Positions 26,805 through 36,757 of a stretch of 64,000 nucleotides of DNA are shown here, in pieces. The stretch spans positions 62,001-126,000 of the forward strand of contig JAFATA010000030.1 in assembly GCA_019244165.1 (NCBI GenBank), in the 5' to 3' direction. Made by a program: the position numbers and the translations under genes. This DNA is from Pseudonocardiales bacterium. GTDB lineage: Bacteria; Actinomycetota; Actinomycetes; Mycobacteriales; Pseudonocardiaceae. The notes beneath the pieces are model-generated. The model saw only the letters and a list, made by a program, of their open reading frames with translations. It was not told the origin of the DNA and searched no databases. Position 1 is the first letter of the stretch; every line of letters begins with the position of its first letter.

Positions 26805-28196
26805 CTATCTTCTATTTGGCCCTCTATCGACACGGACGCGCTGGGCCAACACCGCGCCGAGCACCGCGACAACCGCGGCGCTCGACCAGCTCACCGCGAG
26901 CGGCATCGCCGGGTCCCAACGTCCACGGGCACCGGCCGCGACCAGCGCGCCGACGAGTGCCGTGCCGAAGGTGAAGCCCAGATTTTCGAAGAGCAAGAGC
27001 GCAGAGCTGGCGAAGCCCTCAGTGCCTGGCTCGCTGGCCACGAGCACCGCCACCGACAGCGGCGAGTAGGCCAGCCCGATACCCAGCCCGGCCAGCGCGC
27101 CGCCAGCGAAGCCGACGACCAGCGGCAACGCCGGCACCAGCAGCGCCAGCTCCACCCCAATCCCCACCGCGAGCAGCGCGAATCCGGCCCGGATCAGGGT
27201 CTGCGGCGGCCGCACGGGCAGCAACCGGTCAGCCAGCCAGGCGCCCAGCGCCCACGTCAGAGAATCGAGCGCCACCGCGATCGCGCCGACGAGCACGCTC
27301 TCTCCGCGCACCGAGGTCACGGCCAGCGGGGCGAACGCGTCGACCGTGATGAAGGACAGGGCCAGCAGTCCCTGCACCACCACGGCTGCCGGTACGCCCG
27401 GCCGCAGCCGCAGCACCCCGGCCGGCAGCACCCGCCGAGCCCGGCTGCCGATCACCAGCCCGGTGGGGGCGAGTGCCGCGGCGATGATCCACCGGGTGGA
27501 ATCCAGGGCGGTGAGCAGCAGACCCACGCCGGTCGCCACCGCGAGCGCATCCGCGACCGGGAGCCGACGGATCGCACCGTCTGGCGGTGCCGGCCCGGGC
27601 AGCGCCGGCACGGTGAGCGCCGCGACCGTGACGACCAGCGGGAGCAGGCCGATAAAGACCCACCGCCAGCCGACCGTGTCGGCCAGCGCACCGGCGACGA
27701 ACGGCCCGACGGCGCCGGGGGCCACCCAGGCGGTGGCGAGCAGCGCGAAAATCCGGACGCGGTCGGGCTCGGCGTAGCACCGGGCGACGGTGGCGTAGCT
27801 GGCCGGCAGGTACCCGCCCGACCCGATGCCCTGCAAGGTCCGGGCGAGCACGAGCACCGCGATCGACGGCGCGAGGCCGGCCACCACCAGACCCGTCCCG
27901 AAGAGCACAGCGGCCGCCAGGAAGGGCAGCCTGGCCCCGAACCGGTCTGCGGCCGCGCCGCCGAGCAGCACGCCCACCACGGTGCCGAGGAAAAATGCAC
28001 TGAGCGCCGGACCGTAGCCGCCGAGCCCCAAGTCCCGGGCCACCCGCGGCATGACGGTCGAGACCGCGAGCGCCTCGCAGGCCGCCAACGTGACCGTGGC
28101 GACCAGCCCGACGGTGAGCCGCCGGTGGGCCACCGACCACACGCCCCCCGCCCCCGCCGAGGCGGCGGAGCGGGCGCGCACCACACGCTTGGTCAC
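26805..28196 (-). CDS. MFS transporter linked to hisH
   Basis: The 463-residue protein from GTG 28196 has about 13-14 hydrophobic helices. ATVTLAACEALAVSTVMPRV is helix 1 and AADRFGARLPFLAAAVLFGT the motif A loop. LARTLQGIGSGGYLPASYAT covers helix 4, and VAPGAVGPFVAGALADTVGW is motif C, which is typical of exporters. The substrate is unknown. It lies directly upstream of hisH on the same strand, so both may be cotranscribed. The start overlaps the stop of the vapC remnant as GTGA; a longer frame to 28361 overlaps that remnant and is not credible. Confidence 0.85.
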   Translation of the reverse strand: MTKRVVRARSAASAGAGGVWSVAHRRLTVGLVATVTLAACEALAVSTVMPRVARDLGLGGYGPALSAFFLGTVVGVLLGGAAADRFGARLPFLAAAVLFGTGLVVAGLAPSIAVLVLARTLQGIGSGGYLPASYATVARCYAEPDRVRIFALLATAWVAPGAVGPFVAGALADTVGWRWVFIGLLPLVVTVAALTVPALPGPAPPDGAIRRLPVADALAVATGVGLLLTALDSTRWIIAAALAPTGLVIGSRARRVLPAGVLRLRPGVPAAVVVQGLLALSFITVDAFAPLAVTSVRGESVLVGAIAVALDSLTWALGAWLADRLLPVRPPQTLIRAGFALLAVGIGVELALLVPALPLVVGFAGGALAGLGIGLAYSPLSVAVLVASEPGTEGFASSALLLFENLGFTFGTALVGALVAAGARGRWDPAMPLAVSWSSAAVVAVLGAVLAQRVRVDRGPNRR

Positions 28197-28419
28197 GCGG
28201 TGCTCAGCACCTCGCGATGCGGCGCGGTCGGTACCGGTGTCCAGACCGGGTCGGCGTCGAGCCATGCGGCGACCTGGCCCCATGCGTCGATGACCGACTC
28301 CGGTTCGGTGCACAGCCGAGGGTTGGTCACCAAGCGCACGAACGCGAGCAGGCTCGCCCACGGCAACCCCACCCTCGGTGCCACCATCAGACGAGCAGGT
28401 TCGCGTCGATCGCGATCAC
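28193..28419 (-). pseudogene. vapC (PIN-domain toxin) remnant with internal deletion
   Basis: GTG at 28419 begins VIAIDANLLV, the first strand of a PIN nuclease with its metal-binding Asp, but a TGA follows after ten codons. In another frame the C-terminal half of the toxin continues as GLPWASLLAFVRLVTNPRLC, DAWGQVAAWLDADPVWTPVP and HREVL. Roughly 30 to 40 central codons, with two of the acidic residues, are missing. The product cannot be active. Confidence 0.7.
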
Positions 28420-28523
28420 CGGTAGCTCTCGCCCTCAATGATCGCGTCTCGCTGGTTCCCGTGGGCGCGGAGCTGTTCCAGCTGTACGGCGACGTCGTCC
28501 TCGAGACTGAGCGTCGTTCTCAC
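28416..28523 (-). pseudogene. vapB-like antitoxin remnant
   Basis: A 35-codon frame (MRTTLSLEDDVAVQLEQLRA, ending in IIEGESYR) has the start of a ribbon-helix-helix antitoxin. It is shorter than intact VapB (70 residues or more) and overlaps the vapC remnant by four bases (GTGA), the normal arrangement for the pair. Middle and C-terminal parts seem lost, so the whole module is dead. Confidence 0.55.
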
Positions 28524-28566
28524 CTATCACAGCATAGAACCTGATGCATCCATGTCTGACGCAAGA

Positions 28567-28722
28567 TCACAGCAGCCAGGCAATGCCGCTAGCAATCGCC
28601 AACGCAGCCCCGATCCCGAGTACGACGGCCACCGGGCGCGAGGTGCGCCAAGCGGAGACCCCGCCGCCGAGCAGGAAGCCGGCCAGGGCAAGCAGGCCGA
28701 GACCGACCCAGGCACCGGTCAC
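28567..28722 (-). CDS. Small two-helix membrane protein
   Basis: From GTG 28722 the frame gives 51 residues, nearly all in two hydrophobic helices (AWVGLGLLALAGFLLGGGVS and AVVLGIGAALAIASGIAWLL) joined by WRTSRP. I do not recognise a function. The shape is common for small actinobacterial membrane proteins, but a frame this short could be chance. Confidence 0.45.
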   Translation of the reverse strand: MTGAWVGLGLLALAGFLLGGGVSAWRTSRPVAVVLGIGAALAIASGIAWLL

Positions 28723-28790
28723 AGCACACCGTCGGCGGGGAGCACCGCCCACTGAATGCGGGAGAAGGCGCGATCGTTAGGCTCCGCCTG

Positions 28791-30098
28791 ATGTCGATGC
28801 GCCGTAGTGCCATGACCGCTGTCAGTGTCATGGCCGTCTTGGCACTGCTCGCGCTGGCTGTTCCCTTATCCGCAGCCGCGGCGGCGCCACCCCTGCCCGA
28901 GACGGCGGCCTCGGCCTACCGGGTGGTCGGGGTGGACAACCCGGCGGTGCGCTCCACCGTGCTGCGTCAAGGCGTGGACGTGCTCGGCGGTGGCCGCGAC
29001 TACCTGGAGATCCGGGCCACGCCCGTGCAGACGGATCGGCTGCGCAGGCGCGGGCTGCGGCTGCTCGCCCTCCCCGCGCCGACACTGGTGCCGACCCCAG
29101 TGGCGCCCGGCGAGTTCCCACTCGGCTACCAGGGCTACCACACCTACCGCACGCTCACCGCTGAGCTGGACTCGCTGGCCGCCGCGCACTCCCACCAGGT
29201 CGTGGTGTCCAGCTATGGCCGCTCGGTGCAAGGCCGCCCGCTGCTGCTGGTGGAGATCAGCGACGACGTGCGCGTCGACAAGCCCGAACCCGAGGTGTTG
29301 TTCAGCTGCGCTCAGCACGCCCGTGAGCACCTCACCGTCGAGATGTGTCTGCACATCGTGCGACGGCTGGCGCAGGGATATGGCACCGATCCAGCCATCA
29401 CCCAGCTGGTGAGGTCTCGAAGGATCTGGGTGGTGCCGATGGCTAACCCAGACGGCACCGAGTACGACATCTCCACCGGCCTGTTCGCGATGTGGCGCAA
29501 GAACCGCCAGCCCACTCCTCCGGGCAACACCGAGATCGGCACCGACCTCAACCGGAACTGGGGCCATGAGTGGGCCTGCTGCGACGGGTCGAGCGCCAGC
29601 CCCGGAAACGATACCTACCACGGCATTGCCCCGTTCTCCGCACCGGAGACCGCGCAGCTGCGGGACTGGGTGAACAGCCGGGTTATCCGGGGCGTGCAGC
29701 AGATCACCGCCCATATCGACTTTCACAGTTTCTCCGAGCTGGTGCTCTGGCCCTACAGTTTCACCACCCGTGACACCGGCCCTGGCCTGAACCCCTCTGA
29801 CGCCGCGGCCTTCCGCACGCTCGGTAAACAGATGGCCGCCACCAACGGCTACACCCCCGAGCAGTCCAGCCACCTCTACATCAGTGACGGCTCGATCGGC
29901 GACTGGATGTGGGCGCAGCACCACATCTGGTCCTACTCTCTTGAAATGTACCCGACTAGCCTGATTCAAGGCGGCTTCTACCCACCGGCGAACGTGATCG
30001 AACGCGAGACCGCCCGCAACGACGCCGCGGTGGACCTGCTGCTGAGCTACGCCGACTGCGTCCCCCGGATCATCGGAGCCCGCTGCCCCGCGCACTGA
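28791..30098 (+). CDS. Secreted M14 zinc carboxypeptidase
   Basis: The 435-residue protein has a signal peptide (about residues 1-33, VMAVLALLALAVPLSAAAAA) and a propeptide-like region to about 110. The catalytic domain follows: YHTYRTLTAELDSLAAAHSH, zinc ligands His and Glu in FSCAQHAREHLTVEM, substrate-binding TDLNRNWGHEW, third zinc His in TAHIDFHSFSELVLWPYSF, and the catalytic Glu in WSYSLEMYPT. This is the complete metallocarboxypeptidase set, so it should remove C-terminal residues from peptides outside the cell. Nearby in-frame ATGs at 28797 and 28812 are also possible starts. It is a single-gene unit. Confidence 0.93.
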   Translation: MSMRRSAMTAVSVMAVLALLALAVPLSAAAAAPPLPETAASAYRVVGVDNPAVRSTVLRQGVDVLGGGRDYLEIRATPVQTDRLRRRGLRLLALPAPTLVPTPVAPGEFPLGYQGYHTYRTLTAELDSLAAAHSHQVVVSSYGRSVQGRPLLLVEISDDVRVDKPEPEVLFSCAQHAREHLTVEMCLHIVRRLAQGYGTDPAITQLVRSRRIWVVPMANPDGTEYDISTGLFAMWRKNRQPTPPGNTEIGTDLNRNWGHEWACCDGSSASPGNDTYHGIAPFSAPETAQLRDWVNSRVIRGVQQITAHIDFHSFSELVLWPYSFTTRDTGPGLNPSDAAAFRTLGKQMAATNGYTPEQSSHLYISDGSIGDWMWAQHHIWSYSLEMYPTSLIQGGFYPPANVIERETARNDAAVDLLLSYADCVPRIIGARCPAH

Positions 30099-30142
30099 CG
30101 TGCCACGCCCGGCACCGACCCGTCCCACCGACGCGCGGCCGG

Positions 30143-30460
30143 ATGGCCGACACTCCACAGATGACCACCGCGACGACGAAGATCGAGCGTTCCGGCCCGG
30201 CGATCCGCGCCATCCTCACCGCAGCGTCACCGGCCGAGTGTGCGCAGTTCGAGGCCGAGTTCGCCGAGGCGCTGGCTCGGGGTGGAGCCGAGTTTGATCT
30301 CGCGCCAGCCGAGGCGGTGCTTGACCACTGGTGGGGAATCGCGGCAATCCGGGCGAATCCGCTGTCCGAGGAGGAACAGGCGCAGCTCGCCCGAGCCCGG
30401 GCCGGGGACTTCACCGGCCTGTGGAAGCGCGACGAGGCCGGAAACTGGGTGCAGCTGTAA
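30143..30460 (+). CDS. DUF6247-family protein
   Basis: This protein of 99-105 residues (ATG 30143 or 30161) contains GPAIRAILTAASPAECAQFE, AEFAEALARGGAEFDLAPAE and VLDHWWGIAAIRANPLSEEE, the pattern of the actinobacterial DUF6247 family. Members often sit beside toxin-like or HTH genes; the function is unknown and no partner is adjacent here. Followed by a compound palindrome and the decayed Trypco1 locus. Confidence 0.7.
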   Translation: MADTPQMTTATTKIERSGPAIRAILTAASPAECAQFEAEFAEALARGGAEFDLAPAEAVLDHWWGIAAIRANPLSEEEQAQLARARAGDFTGLWKRDEAGNWVQL

Positions 30461-30497
30461 GCCGGGAGTAGCGACACCGGGCTGCCAGCGGCCCCCG

Positions 30498-30563
30498 CCG
30501 CCATTCGGCTCCGAATGGCGGTCGGCGAGGGTCCTGTGACCGCCATTCGGAGCCGAATGGCGG
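30498..30563. repeat. Compound palindrome: two 24-bp palindromes as 26-bp inverted arms
   Basis: CCGCCATTCGG, CT, CCGAATGGCGG at 30498-30521 is itself a palindrome. The same with central AG lies at 30540-30563. Together 30498-30523 and 30538-30563 are perfect 26-bp inverted repeats around a 14-base spacer. It can fold as two hairpins or one long one. It lies 38 bases after the DUF6247 stop and eight bases before the truncated Trypco1 frame, so it may be a terminator or a small inserted repeat. Confidence 0.75.
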
Positions 30564-30570
30564 GTGTGAT

Positions 30571-30805
30571 GTGCTGGTGGAGGTGGACGAGGACAGCCTC
30601 GGTATCGAGCGGGTCAGCCGGGGCCGGGACGGGGTGGTGGAGGCGGGTCAGCGGCTGACCGAGGCGTTGGGCAGCGTGCGGGACGCGGCTCAAGCGTCGA
30701 TGGAAGTGCTGCAGACGTTGTCTCCGGGTCGCATCGAGTTGGAGTTTGGGGTGAAGTTGGTGGGTGAAGCGGGGGCGATCATCGTGAATACGCCGGATAG
30801 CCCGA
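30571..30805 (+). pseudogene. Truncated second Trypco1 domain
   Basis: The frame reads LVEVDEDSLGIERVSRGRDG, QRLTEALGSVRDAAQASMEV and IELEFGVKLVGEAGAIIVNT, clearly homologous to the intact Trypco1 protein at 25805. It lacks the N-terminal strand (ARFGLEGGGSV in the intact protein) and the C-terminal strand (NFEVKLTW). After about 30805 it runs directly into sequence from a STAND protein in another frame. Confidence 0.7.
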
Positions 30806-33275
30806 CGCCCCGAGCTCGGCGAACCCCGCTGGCAACTAGCCCAACGGCTCGCCGCGACTAGATTGCTCGTCACCGACCGGGATCCCACCGGGTGGAATCG
30901 GTCAAGCTGGTGCATGAAGCCCTGATCAGCAGATGGTCGCGGCTGTCTGAATGGTTTGACGCCGACCGTGCCTTCCGCACCTGGCAGGAGCAGCTGCGCG
31001 CTTCGCTGGCCCAGTGGGAAGCGACGCGGCGCGACGAAGGGGCACTGTTCCGCGGAACACCCCTGGCCGAAGCAGAACGCTGGCTCACCGAACGCCCCGC
31101 CGACCTCGGTACCCCCGAGCAGCAGTTCATCCAAGCCAGCCGCGCCCTCCGAACCAGATCCGTCCGCCGGTTGCGCATGGTAGTCGCGGTTCTGACCCTG
31201 CTGGTCTTGCTGGTCTTGGCCGCCTCAAGCCTGGGTGTAGTCGCGGTATGGCAGCGCAACCAGGTTAATGAAAAGAGCAAGCTATCCCAGTCACGGGCGC
31301 TGGTGACGCAGGCGAACTTGCTGGCAAGTTATCAACCGAATCTCGCGATGCTGCTGGCTGCCACCGCGTACAAGATCGCGCCCACCAGAGAGGCCATTGA
31401 TACGCTGACGAGCATGGCCAGTCAGCGACAGCACGTCGATAGGCTGCTCGTAACCCAAATGGGAGAAAATAATGAGATCGAATTCAGCCCCACGGACCCA
31501 GCGATAATTTCGCTAACCAATTTCAATGGCATTGAGTTGTGGGGTATCAAAAAGGGCGTTCGCCTCCGTAGCCGGAGCTGACGGCTCAGCCTTCAGCCCA
31601 AATAGACACATTCTCGCTTACACACAGAGCGCCGAGCAAGGAAAAAAGCTGGTTCTTTGGTCTTACACGGAGACCCGAGTGCAAGAAATACCATTAAACC
31701 TCGCTCCTGACGAAACACCCGAAAGCCTGACCTTCAGCCCGGATGGCAAGTTGCTCGGCGCCTGCGTCGGACAGCGAACTCAGCTGTGGTCCCCAGATCC
31801 CAACGGTCCTCGCTATGCGATACCGCTCCGTCATGGTGCTCTATGCGCTTTCGGTTTCAGAAGCGAGAGTCGCGAACTGGCGTACACCAACGGCGATGAC
31901 ATCGTGACATTGGGACATCGCCACCAGCAGGGTCATTACGAGTAAAATCCCGGGTCCACTCAAGAGTAAACGACCAGGTCCACGAAGGTCGATAGGCCCG
32001 GACCACCAGTTCCTCTTCGATAGTAGTGGATCGAACTTCGCGGTCGCGCCGGACGGAAGGTCCGCGATGTACAGCGACGATGAGGGGGAGGACGCTTGGT
32101 GGGACTTCGATCGTCAGGAGGCGCAAGCGATCGAGATCTCCAACTCGTTCCCTAACAAGTTATCCTTCACTCCTGATGGTCGTCTCGCAACTATGCGCTT
32201 GTGGGGCGGTATAGCGCTCTTCGACGTGCCGCGACGGATGCCGATCGCCGTCTGCAATTTTAATGATTTTGGCTCAGGCGCGCTCAGTCCGGACGGACGC
32301 ATGATCGCCACCATTAACAGTTCTGGCGTGATCGCGATTATCGACACCAGCCTGAATCAGGGGATCCCTGCCGGGGCAGACCAAGTTGCAATCCAACCCG
32401 ACAATAGACGCCTCGTCGCTGCTTCCTCCGGAAAGGTGACTGTCTATTCGATTGGAAAGCTTGAGCCGACCATCGTGCGAAATTCTGTAGACGATCGGTT
32501 AAATGTGAGTAGAATCGAGAGCCTCAGCCAGAATGGCTTGCGTTACGCTTTTACAGATAATCACAAGCAAAAAATCCGCTTGCTTGACGTCTCATCGTCT
32601 CCCGCCTCGGAGGTGCCCATCGAAGGAAACTACAGCGACGTACTCTAGCTCTCCCTCGACCCGAATAGTGATTTCTTGGCGTGTGCCGATAAATCTGAAA
32701 TTATTGTTTGGCCCACTAAGAGTCGGGGCGAGGTGCCGAGAATCCCGCTACCCGAGGGCTACACCACAAGAGAACTGGCGGTCAGCCCAGATGGCCGTTA
32801 CGTTGTTGCGAGTAGTTCCAGCGGCGATGTTCGATTGTGGAAAACAAGCTCTAATGATCATACTGGCACCCTCCTCCCCTTTGATGATGAGAAATCAATG
32901 AGCTTCAGTCCGGACGGAAAAGGTTGAGCATCGGCGGCGAGAACGAAATCAGGTTATTGAACCTCAACACAGAGAAAATTGATTCTCGACGAATTCCAGT
33001 GGGCGGCTTCTCGATGAAATTCAGCCCGGACGGCTCCCTCCTTGCGACACGGAAGGAAAGAAATTTCGGCGAAATGTCAATTTGGAATGTGCGCGACGTC
33101 CTGCCCATTGGAACTGTAATTAGCCCAGGGCCACCCACCGATTTTGCGTTCGCACCCGACGACAACCGACTCGCCATAAGTTTCACAGGCGTCTTTGTGG
33201 TACCCTTCAACGCTTCGTGGGCGATGCAGCACATCTGCCGCATCGTCATACGAGTGAACGGGCCTGCTCCGGTGG
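30800..33275 (+). pseudogene. Decayed nSTAND1-TM-WD40 protein
   Basis: Pieces in order are: RWQLAQRLAATRLLVTDRDP in one frame; then SVKLVHEALISRWSRLSEWF, FRTWQEQLRASLAQWEATRR and LAEAERWLTERPADL (C-terminal winged-helix part of an nSTAND1 protein); a membrane helix (VVAVLTLLVLLVLAASSLGV); and WD40 blades marked by FSPDGKLLGACVGQ, LAVSPDGRYVVASSSSGDVR and MKFSPDGSLLATRK. The closing ASWAMQHICRIVIR is the usual end of such proteins. There are frameshifts near 30875, 31560, 31945 and 32925 and an in-frame TAG at 32646. The protease and NTPase core are absent, so a large deletion joined Trypco1 to the STAND tail. Base use is visibly more AT-rich than neighbours. Confidence 0.75.
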
Positions 33276-33305
33276 GGCCGGAACTCGGTGCCGAAGGAAG
33301 ATCGA

Positions 33306-34184
33306 TCAGGAGCGCACGTCCAGGCCGAGGTCTAGGGCTGGGGCGGAGTGGGTGAGGGCGCCTACCGATAGGTAGTGCACCCCGGTTTCGGCGTAGGCGC
33401 GCGCCACGTCGAGGGTCAGGCCGCCGGAGGCCTCTAGCGCGGTGCCCGAACCCGCGGCGCGGCGGGCCGCTTCGGCGCACTGGGGCGCCGTCATGTTGTC
33501 AAGCAGCACCAGTGACGCCCCGGCGGCCAACGCCTCATCCAGCTCCGCCAGGGTGCCGATCTCCACCTCGCAGGGCAGATCCGGGGCCGCAGCCCGGACG
33601 GCCGCCAGGGCCGCGGTCACCGAACCTGCGGCGATCACGTGGTTGTCCTTGATCAGTACCGCGTCCCCGAGCCCCATTCGGTGGTTGACCCCGCCGCCGC
33701 AGCGCACCGCGTACTTCTGCAACGTTCGCAACCCGGGGAGGGTCTTGCGGGAGTCCCGGATCGACGCACCGGTGCCGGCTACCGTATCCACCCAGGCTGC
33801 GGTGGCGGTAGCCACACCGGAGAGGTGGCACAGCAGGTTGAGCGCGGTGCGTTCGGCGGTGAGCAGCCCGGCCAGGGGGGCGCGCACGGCGAGGGCGACA
33901 TCACCAGCGGCCAGCCGGTCGCCGTCCTGGCGTCGGGCGGTGACCTCGTACCCGCTGGCTCCGAGCACCGCGTCGAGCACGGCGAGGAAGACCGGCAACC
34001 CGGCCAGCGTGCCGGGTCGGCGCGCGGAGACGGTCCCCGTCGCGAGGGCACCTGCGGGGACGCAGGCCGCGGTGGTGACGTCCGGGCCGTAGCGTAGATC
34101 CTCCTCCAGCGCGGTGCTGATCACCCGGTGCACGTCCTCGACGTCCAGCCCGGCGGCGCGCAGCTGCGCCTCGACTGTCCTCAC
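33306..34184 (-). CDS. nadC: Nicotinate-nucleotide pyrophosphorylase (quinolinate phosphoribosyltransferase)
   Basis: NadC makes nicotinate mononucleotide from quinolinate and PRPP. GTG at 34184, overlapping the nadB stop as GTGA, gives 292 residues. Landmarks are EEDLRYGPDVTTAACVPAGA, AERTALNLLCHLSGVATATA, SIRDSRKTLPGLRTLQKYAV, GGGVNHRMGLGDAVLIKDNH and GTALEASGGLTLDVARAYAE. Last gene of nadABC. The decayed WD40 gene ends about 30 bases beyond its stop on the other strand. Confidence 0.96.
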   Translation of the reverse strand: MRTVEAQLRAAGLDVEDVHRVISTALEEDLRYGPDVTTAACVPAGALATGTVSARRPGTLAGLPVFLAVLDAVLGASGYEVTARRQDGDRLAAGDVALAVRAPLAGLLTAERTALNLLCHLSGVATATAAWVDTVAGTGASIRDSRKTLPGLRTLQKYAVRCGGGVNHRMGLGDAVLIKDNHVIAAGSVTAALAAVRAAAPDLPCEVEIGTLAELDEALAAGASLVLLDNMTAPQCAEAARRAAGSGTALEASGGLTLDVARAYAETGVHYLSVGALTHSAPALDLGLDVRS

Positions 34185-35767
34185 GCCACCCCGCCGACCA
34201 GCATCGGCTGGGCAACCACCGGGGTGCCGACGTCGTCGAGCACCACGGTGATGCTGCGCTGCCAGCGCGCCGCGGTGCGCGGGTGATCGGTGCGCAGGTG
34301 GCAGCCCCGGGTTTCGGTGCGCGCGCTCGCGGCGGCGAGCACGGCGGCCGCGGCCAGGGTGAGCCCGGCGTCCTCGGCGTCGCGGGGGGTCCGCAGCCGC
34401 CGCCACGGGGCCGCCCGGACGACCGTAGCGGCGGCGGCCAGCCCGGTGGCGTCCCGCCCGATGCCGGCGTGCGCGCTCATCGATCGCTGGATCGCGTCGC
34501 GGTCGCCCACCAGGCGAAGTGGGCAGGGGGGCAGCGGTGGGCCGGGGCGCGGGGAGACCGCGAGGTCGGCCGCCACCGCCTCGGCGGCCCGGGTCCCCAC
34601 CACCAGGCCCTCCAGCAGGCTGTTGGAGGCCAGCCGGTTCGCGCCGTGCAGACCGGTCCGGGCCACCTCCCCCGCCGCGTAGAGCCCGGGCACGGTGCTC
34701 CGGCCGCTGGTGTCGGTGACCACACCACCGCACTGGTAATGCGCGGCCGGAGCCACCGGGATCGGCTCGCGAGCGGGATCCAGCCCGAGGGCTACACAGA
34801 CCGCATGCACTGTCGGGAAGCGACGGCGCAGCTCCGCGGAGCCGAGGTGGGTGGTGTCCAGCAGCACGTGGTCGCTGCCGGTCTGGGCCATCCGGCGGGT
34901 GATCGCGGCGGCCACCACGTCCCGCGGGGCGAGCGCGCCCAGGGGGTGCACACCGGTCATCACCGGCGCGCCGGTGATATCCAGCAGTACCGCGCCCTCA
35001 CCTCGGATCGCCTCGGTGACCAGCGGTTGGCGGCCCCGTGAGCCCGCTCCGAGGTGCAGCACCGTCGGATGGAACTGGACGAACTCCAGATCAGCGGTCA
35101 TCGCCCCGGCCCGTAACGCCAGCGCCAGCCCGTCACCGGTCGCTGCATCGGCGTTGGTGCTGACGGTGTAGAGCTGGCCGAGGCCGCCGGTGGCCAGCAG
35201 CACAGCCCGGCTGCGCAACACCCCTGTTCCCAGAGCCTCGCCCAGCAGTGCCAGCCCCGCTACCCGGCCGGTGTCATCGCGCAGCACGTCGGTGACCGAC
35301 TGCCCCTCCAGCACCGGCAGCTGCCCGCTCTGGGCCGCGCCAGCCAGGGCTCGCTCGATCTCGGCTCCGGTGGCGTCACCGCCCGCGTGGATCACCCGGA
35401 AGGCCCGGTGCCCGCCCTCCCGGGTGTGCTCCAGCTCCCCGGCGCTGCCGTCGAAGACAGCGCCGCGGGCGCGCAGCGCGCTGACTGCGGCCGGACCAGC
35501 GGCCAGGATCGATCGGGCAGCGGCCTCATCGCCCAGCCCGGCGCTGGCCGCCAGCGTGTCAGCCACATGCGCGTCCACGCTGTCGCCGCTACCGGGCAGC
35601 ACCACCGCGACACCGCCCTGCGCCCACCGGGTGTTGCCGTCCTCGATCGTGTTCTTGGTCAGGGCCACTACCCGCAGGCCGAGCTCGGCGGCGCGCAGGG
35701 CCGCGCTCAGCCCGGCGACGCCGGTGCCGACCACCGCGAGGTCCGCGGTGAGCTGCCGGTTCGTCAT
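34181..35767 (-). CDS. nadB: L-aspartate oxidase
   Basis: NadB oxidises L-aspartate to iminoaspartate with FAD for NAD synthesis. The 528 residues include the dinucleotide motif [40 protein letters not shown], the substrate region [20 protein letters not shown] and [40 protein letters not shown]. Coupled to nadA by ATGA and to nadC by GTGA overlaps. Confidence 0.97.
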   Translation of the reverse strand: MTNRQLTADLAVVGTGVAGLSAALRAAELGLRVVALTKNTIEDGNTRWAQGGVAVVLPGSGDSVDAHVADTLAASAGLGDEAAARSILAAGPAAVSALRARGAVFDGSAGELEHTREGGHRAFRVIHAGGDATGAEIERALAGAAQSGQLPVLEGQSVTDVLRDDTGRVAGLALLGEALGTGVLRSRAVLLATGGLGQLYTVSTNADAATGDGLALALRAGAMTADLEFVQFHPTVLHLGAGSRGRQPLVTEAIRGEGAVLLDITGAPVMTGVHPLGALAPRDVVAAAITRRMAQTGSDHVLLDTTHLGSAELRRRFPTVHAVCVALGLDPAREPIPVAPAAHYQCGGVVTDTSGRSTVPGLYAAGEVARTGLHGANRLASNSLLEGLVVGTRAAEAVAADLAVSPRPGPPLPPCPLRLVGDRDAIQRSMSAHAGIGRDATGLAAAATVVRAAPWRRLRTPRDAEDAGLTLAAAAVLAAASARTETRGCHLRTDHPRTAARWQRSITVVLDDVGTPVVAQPMLVGGVA

Positions 35768-36738
35768 TCAGCGCCGCCCGGCTGACCGATCTCGATCATG
35801 CGCTGTACCGCGCCGCGGGCCCGCTGCGCGACCTCGGCCGGGACGGTCACTTCCTCGACGCCCTCGCGCAGGGCGCGCAGCAGCGCCGCCGGAGTGATCA
35901 TCTTCATGTAGCGGCAGGACGCCCGGTCGTTCACCGCCCGGAACTCGACCTCCGGAGCCGCGCGGCGCAGCTGGTGCAGCATGCCGATCTCGGTGGCCAC
36001 CAGCACATGCCGGGCCCCGGTTGCTCGGGCGGCATCGAGCATGCCGCCGGTGGACAGGATCCGCACCCGTCCGGCGGGCACCGCGCCCTCGCCGGCCAGA
36101 TACAGGGCACTGGTCGCGCACCCGCATTCCGGGTGGATGTACAGCTCGGCGTCGGGCACGGCGGCAGCCTTCGCGGCCAGCTGGGCGCCGTTGATCCCGG
36201 CGTGCACGTGGCACTCCCCCGCCCAGACGTGCAAGTTAGCCCGGCCGGTGACGCGCTGCACGTGCGCGCCGAGGAACTGGTCGGGCAGGAACAGCACCTC
36301 CCGCTCCGTCGGGATCGAGTCCACCACCTCGACGGCGTTGGAGGAGGTGCAGCAGATGTCGGTCTCGGCCTTGACCTCGGCGGTGGTGTTCACATAGGAC
36401 ACCACCACGGCGCCCGGGTGCTCGCTCTTCCAGCCCCGCAGCTGCCCGGCGTCGATGGAGGCGGCCAGCGAGCAACCCGCCCGGGCGTCCGGGATGAGTA
36501 CCGTCTTGGCCGGAGCGAGGATCTTCGCGGTCTCAGCCATGAAGTGCACGCCGCAGAAGACGATAGTGCGCGCCGCGCAGTCTGCGGCGATGCGGGACAG
36601 CGCCAACGAGTCCCCGACGTGGTCGGCGACGTCCTGAATCTCGGGCACCTGGTAGTTGTGCGCGAGCAGGACCGCGTCGCGCTGCTGGGCGAGCTCACGA
36701 ACCTGCTGGCGCCACTCCGACGCGGCGGTAACGGGCAT
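35764..36738 (-). CDS. nadA: Quinolinate synthase
   Basis: NadA condenses iminoaspartate with dihydroxyacetone phosphate on a 4Fe-4S cluster. Its 324 residues contain [20 protein letters not shown] and cluster cysteines consistent with [28 protein letters not shown] and [33 protein letters not shown] is the conserved substrate loop. ATG 36738 is preceded by GGAGGCG. First gene of nadABC; the divergent neighbour is an NrtR-type regulator. Between them lie a 58-bp palindrome and an inverted repeat over the regulator's -10 box. Confidence 0.96.
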   Translation of the reverse strand: MPVTAASEWRQQVRELAQQRDAVLLAHNYQVPEIQDVADHVGDSLALSRIAADCAARTIVFCGVHFMAETAKILAPAKTVLIPDARAGCSLAASIDAGQLRGWKSEHPGAVVVSYVNTTAEVKAETDICCTSSNAVEVVDSIPTEREVLFLPDQFLGAHVQRVTGRANLHVWAGECHVHAGINGAQLAAKAAAVPDAELYIHPECGCATSALYLAGEGAVPAGRVRILSTGGMLDAARATGARHVLVATEIGMLHQLRRAAPEVEFRAVNDRASCRYMKMITPAALLRALREGVEEVTVPAEVAQRARGAVQRMIEIGQPGGAE

Positions 36739-36757
36739 ATCGCCTCCTTCCCCAGCA

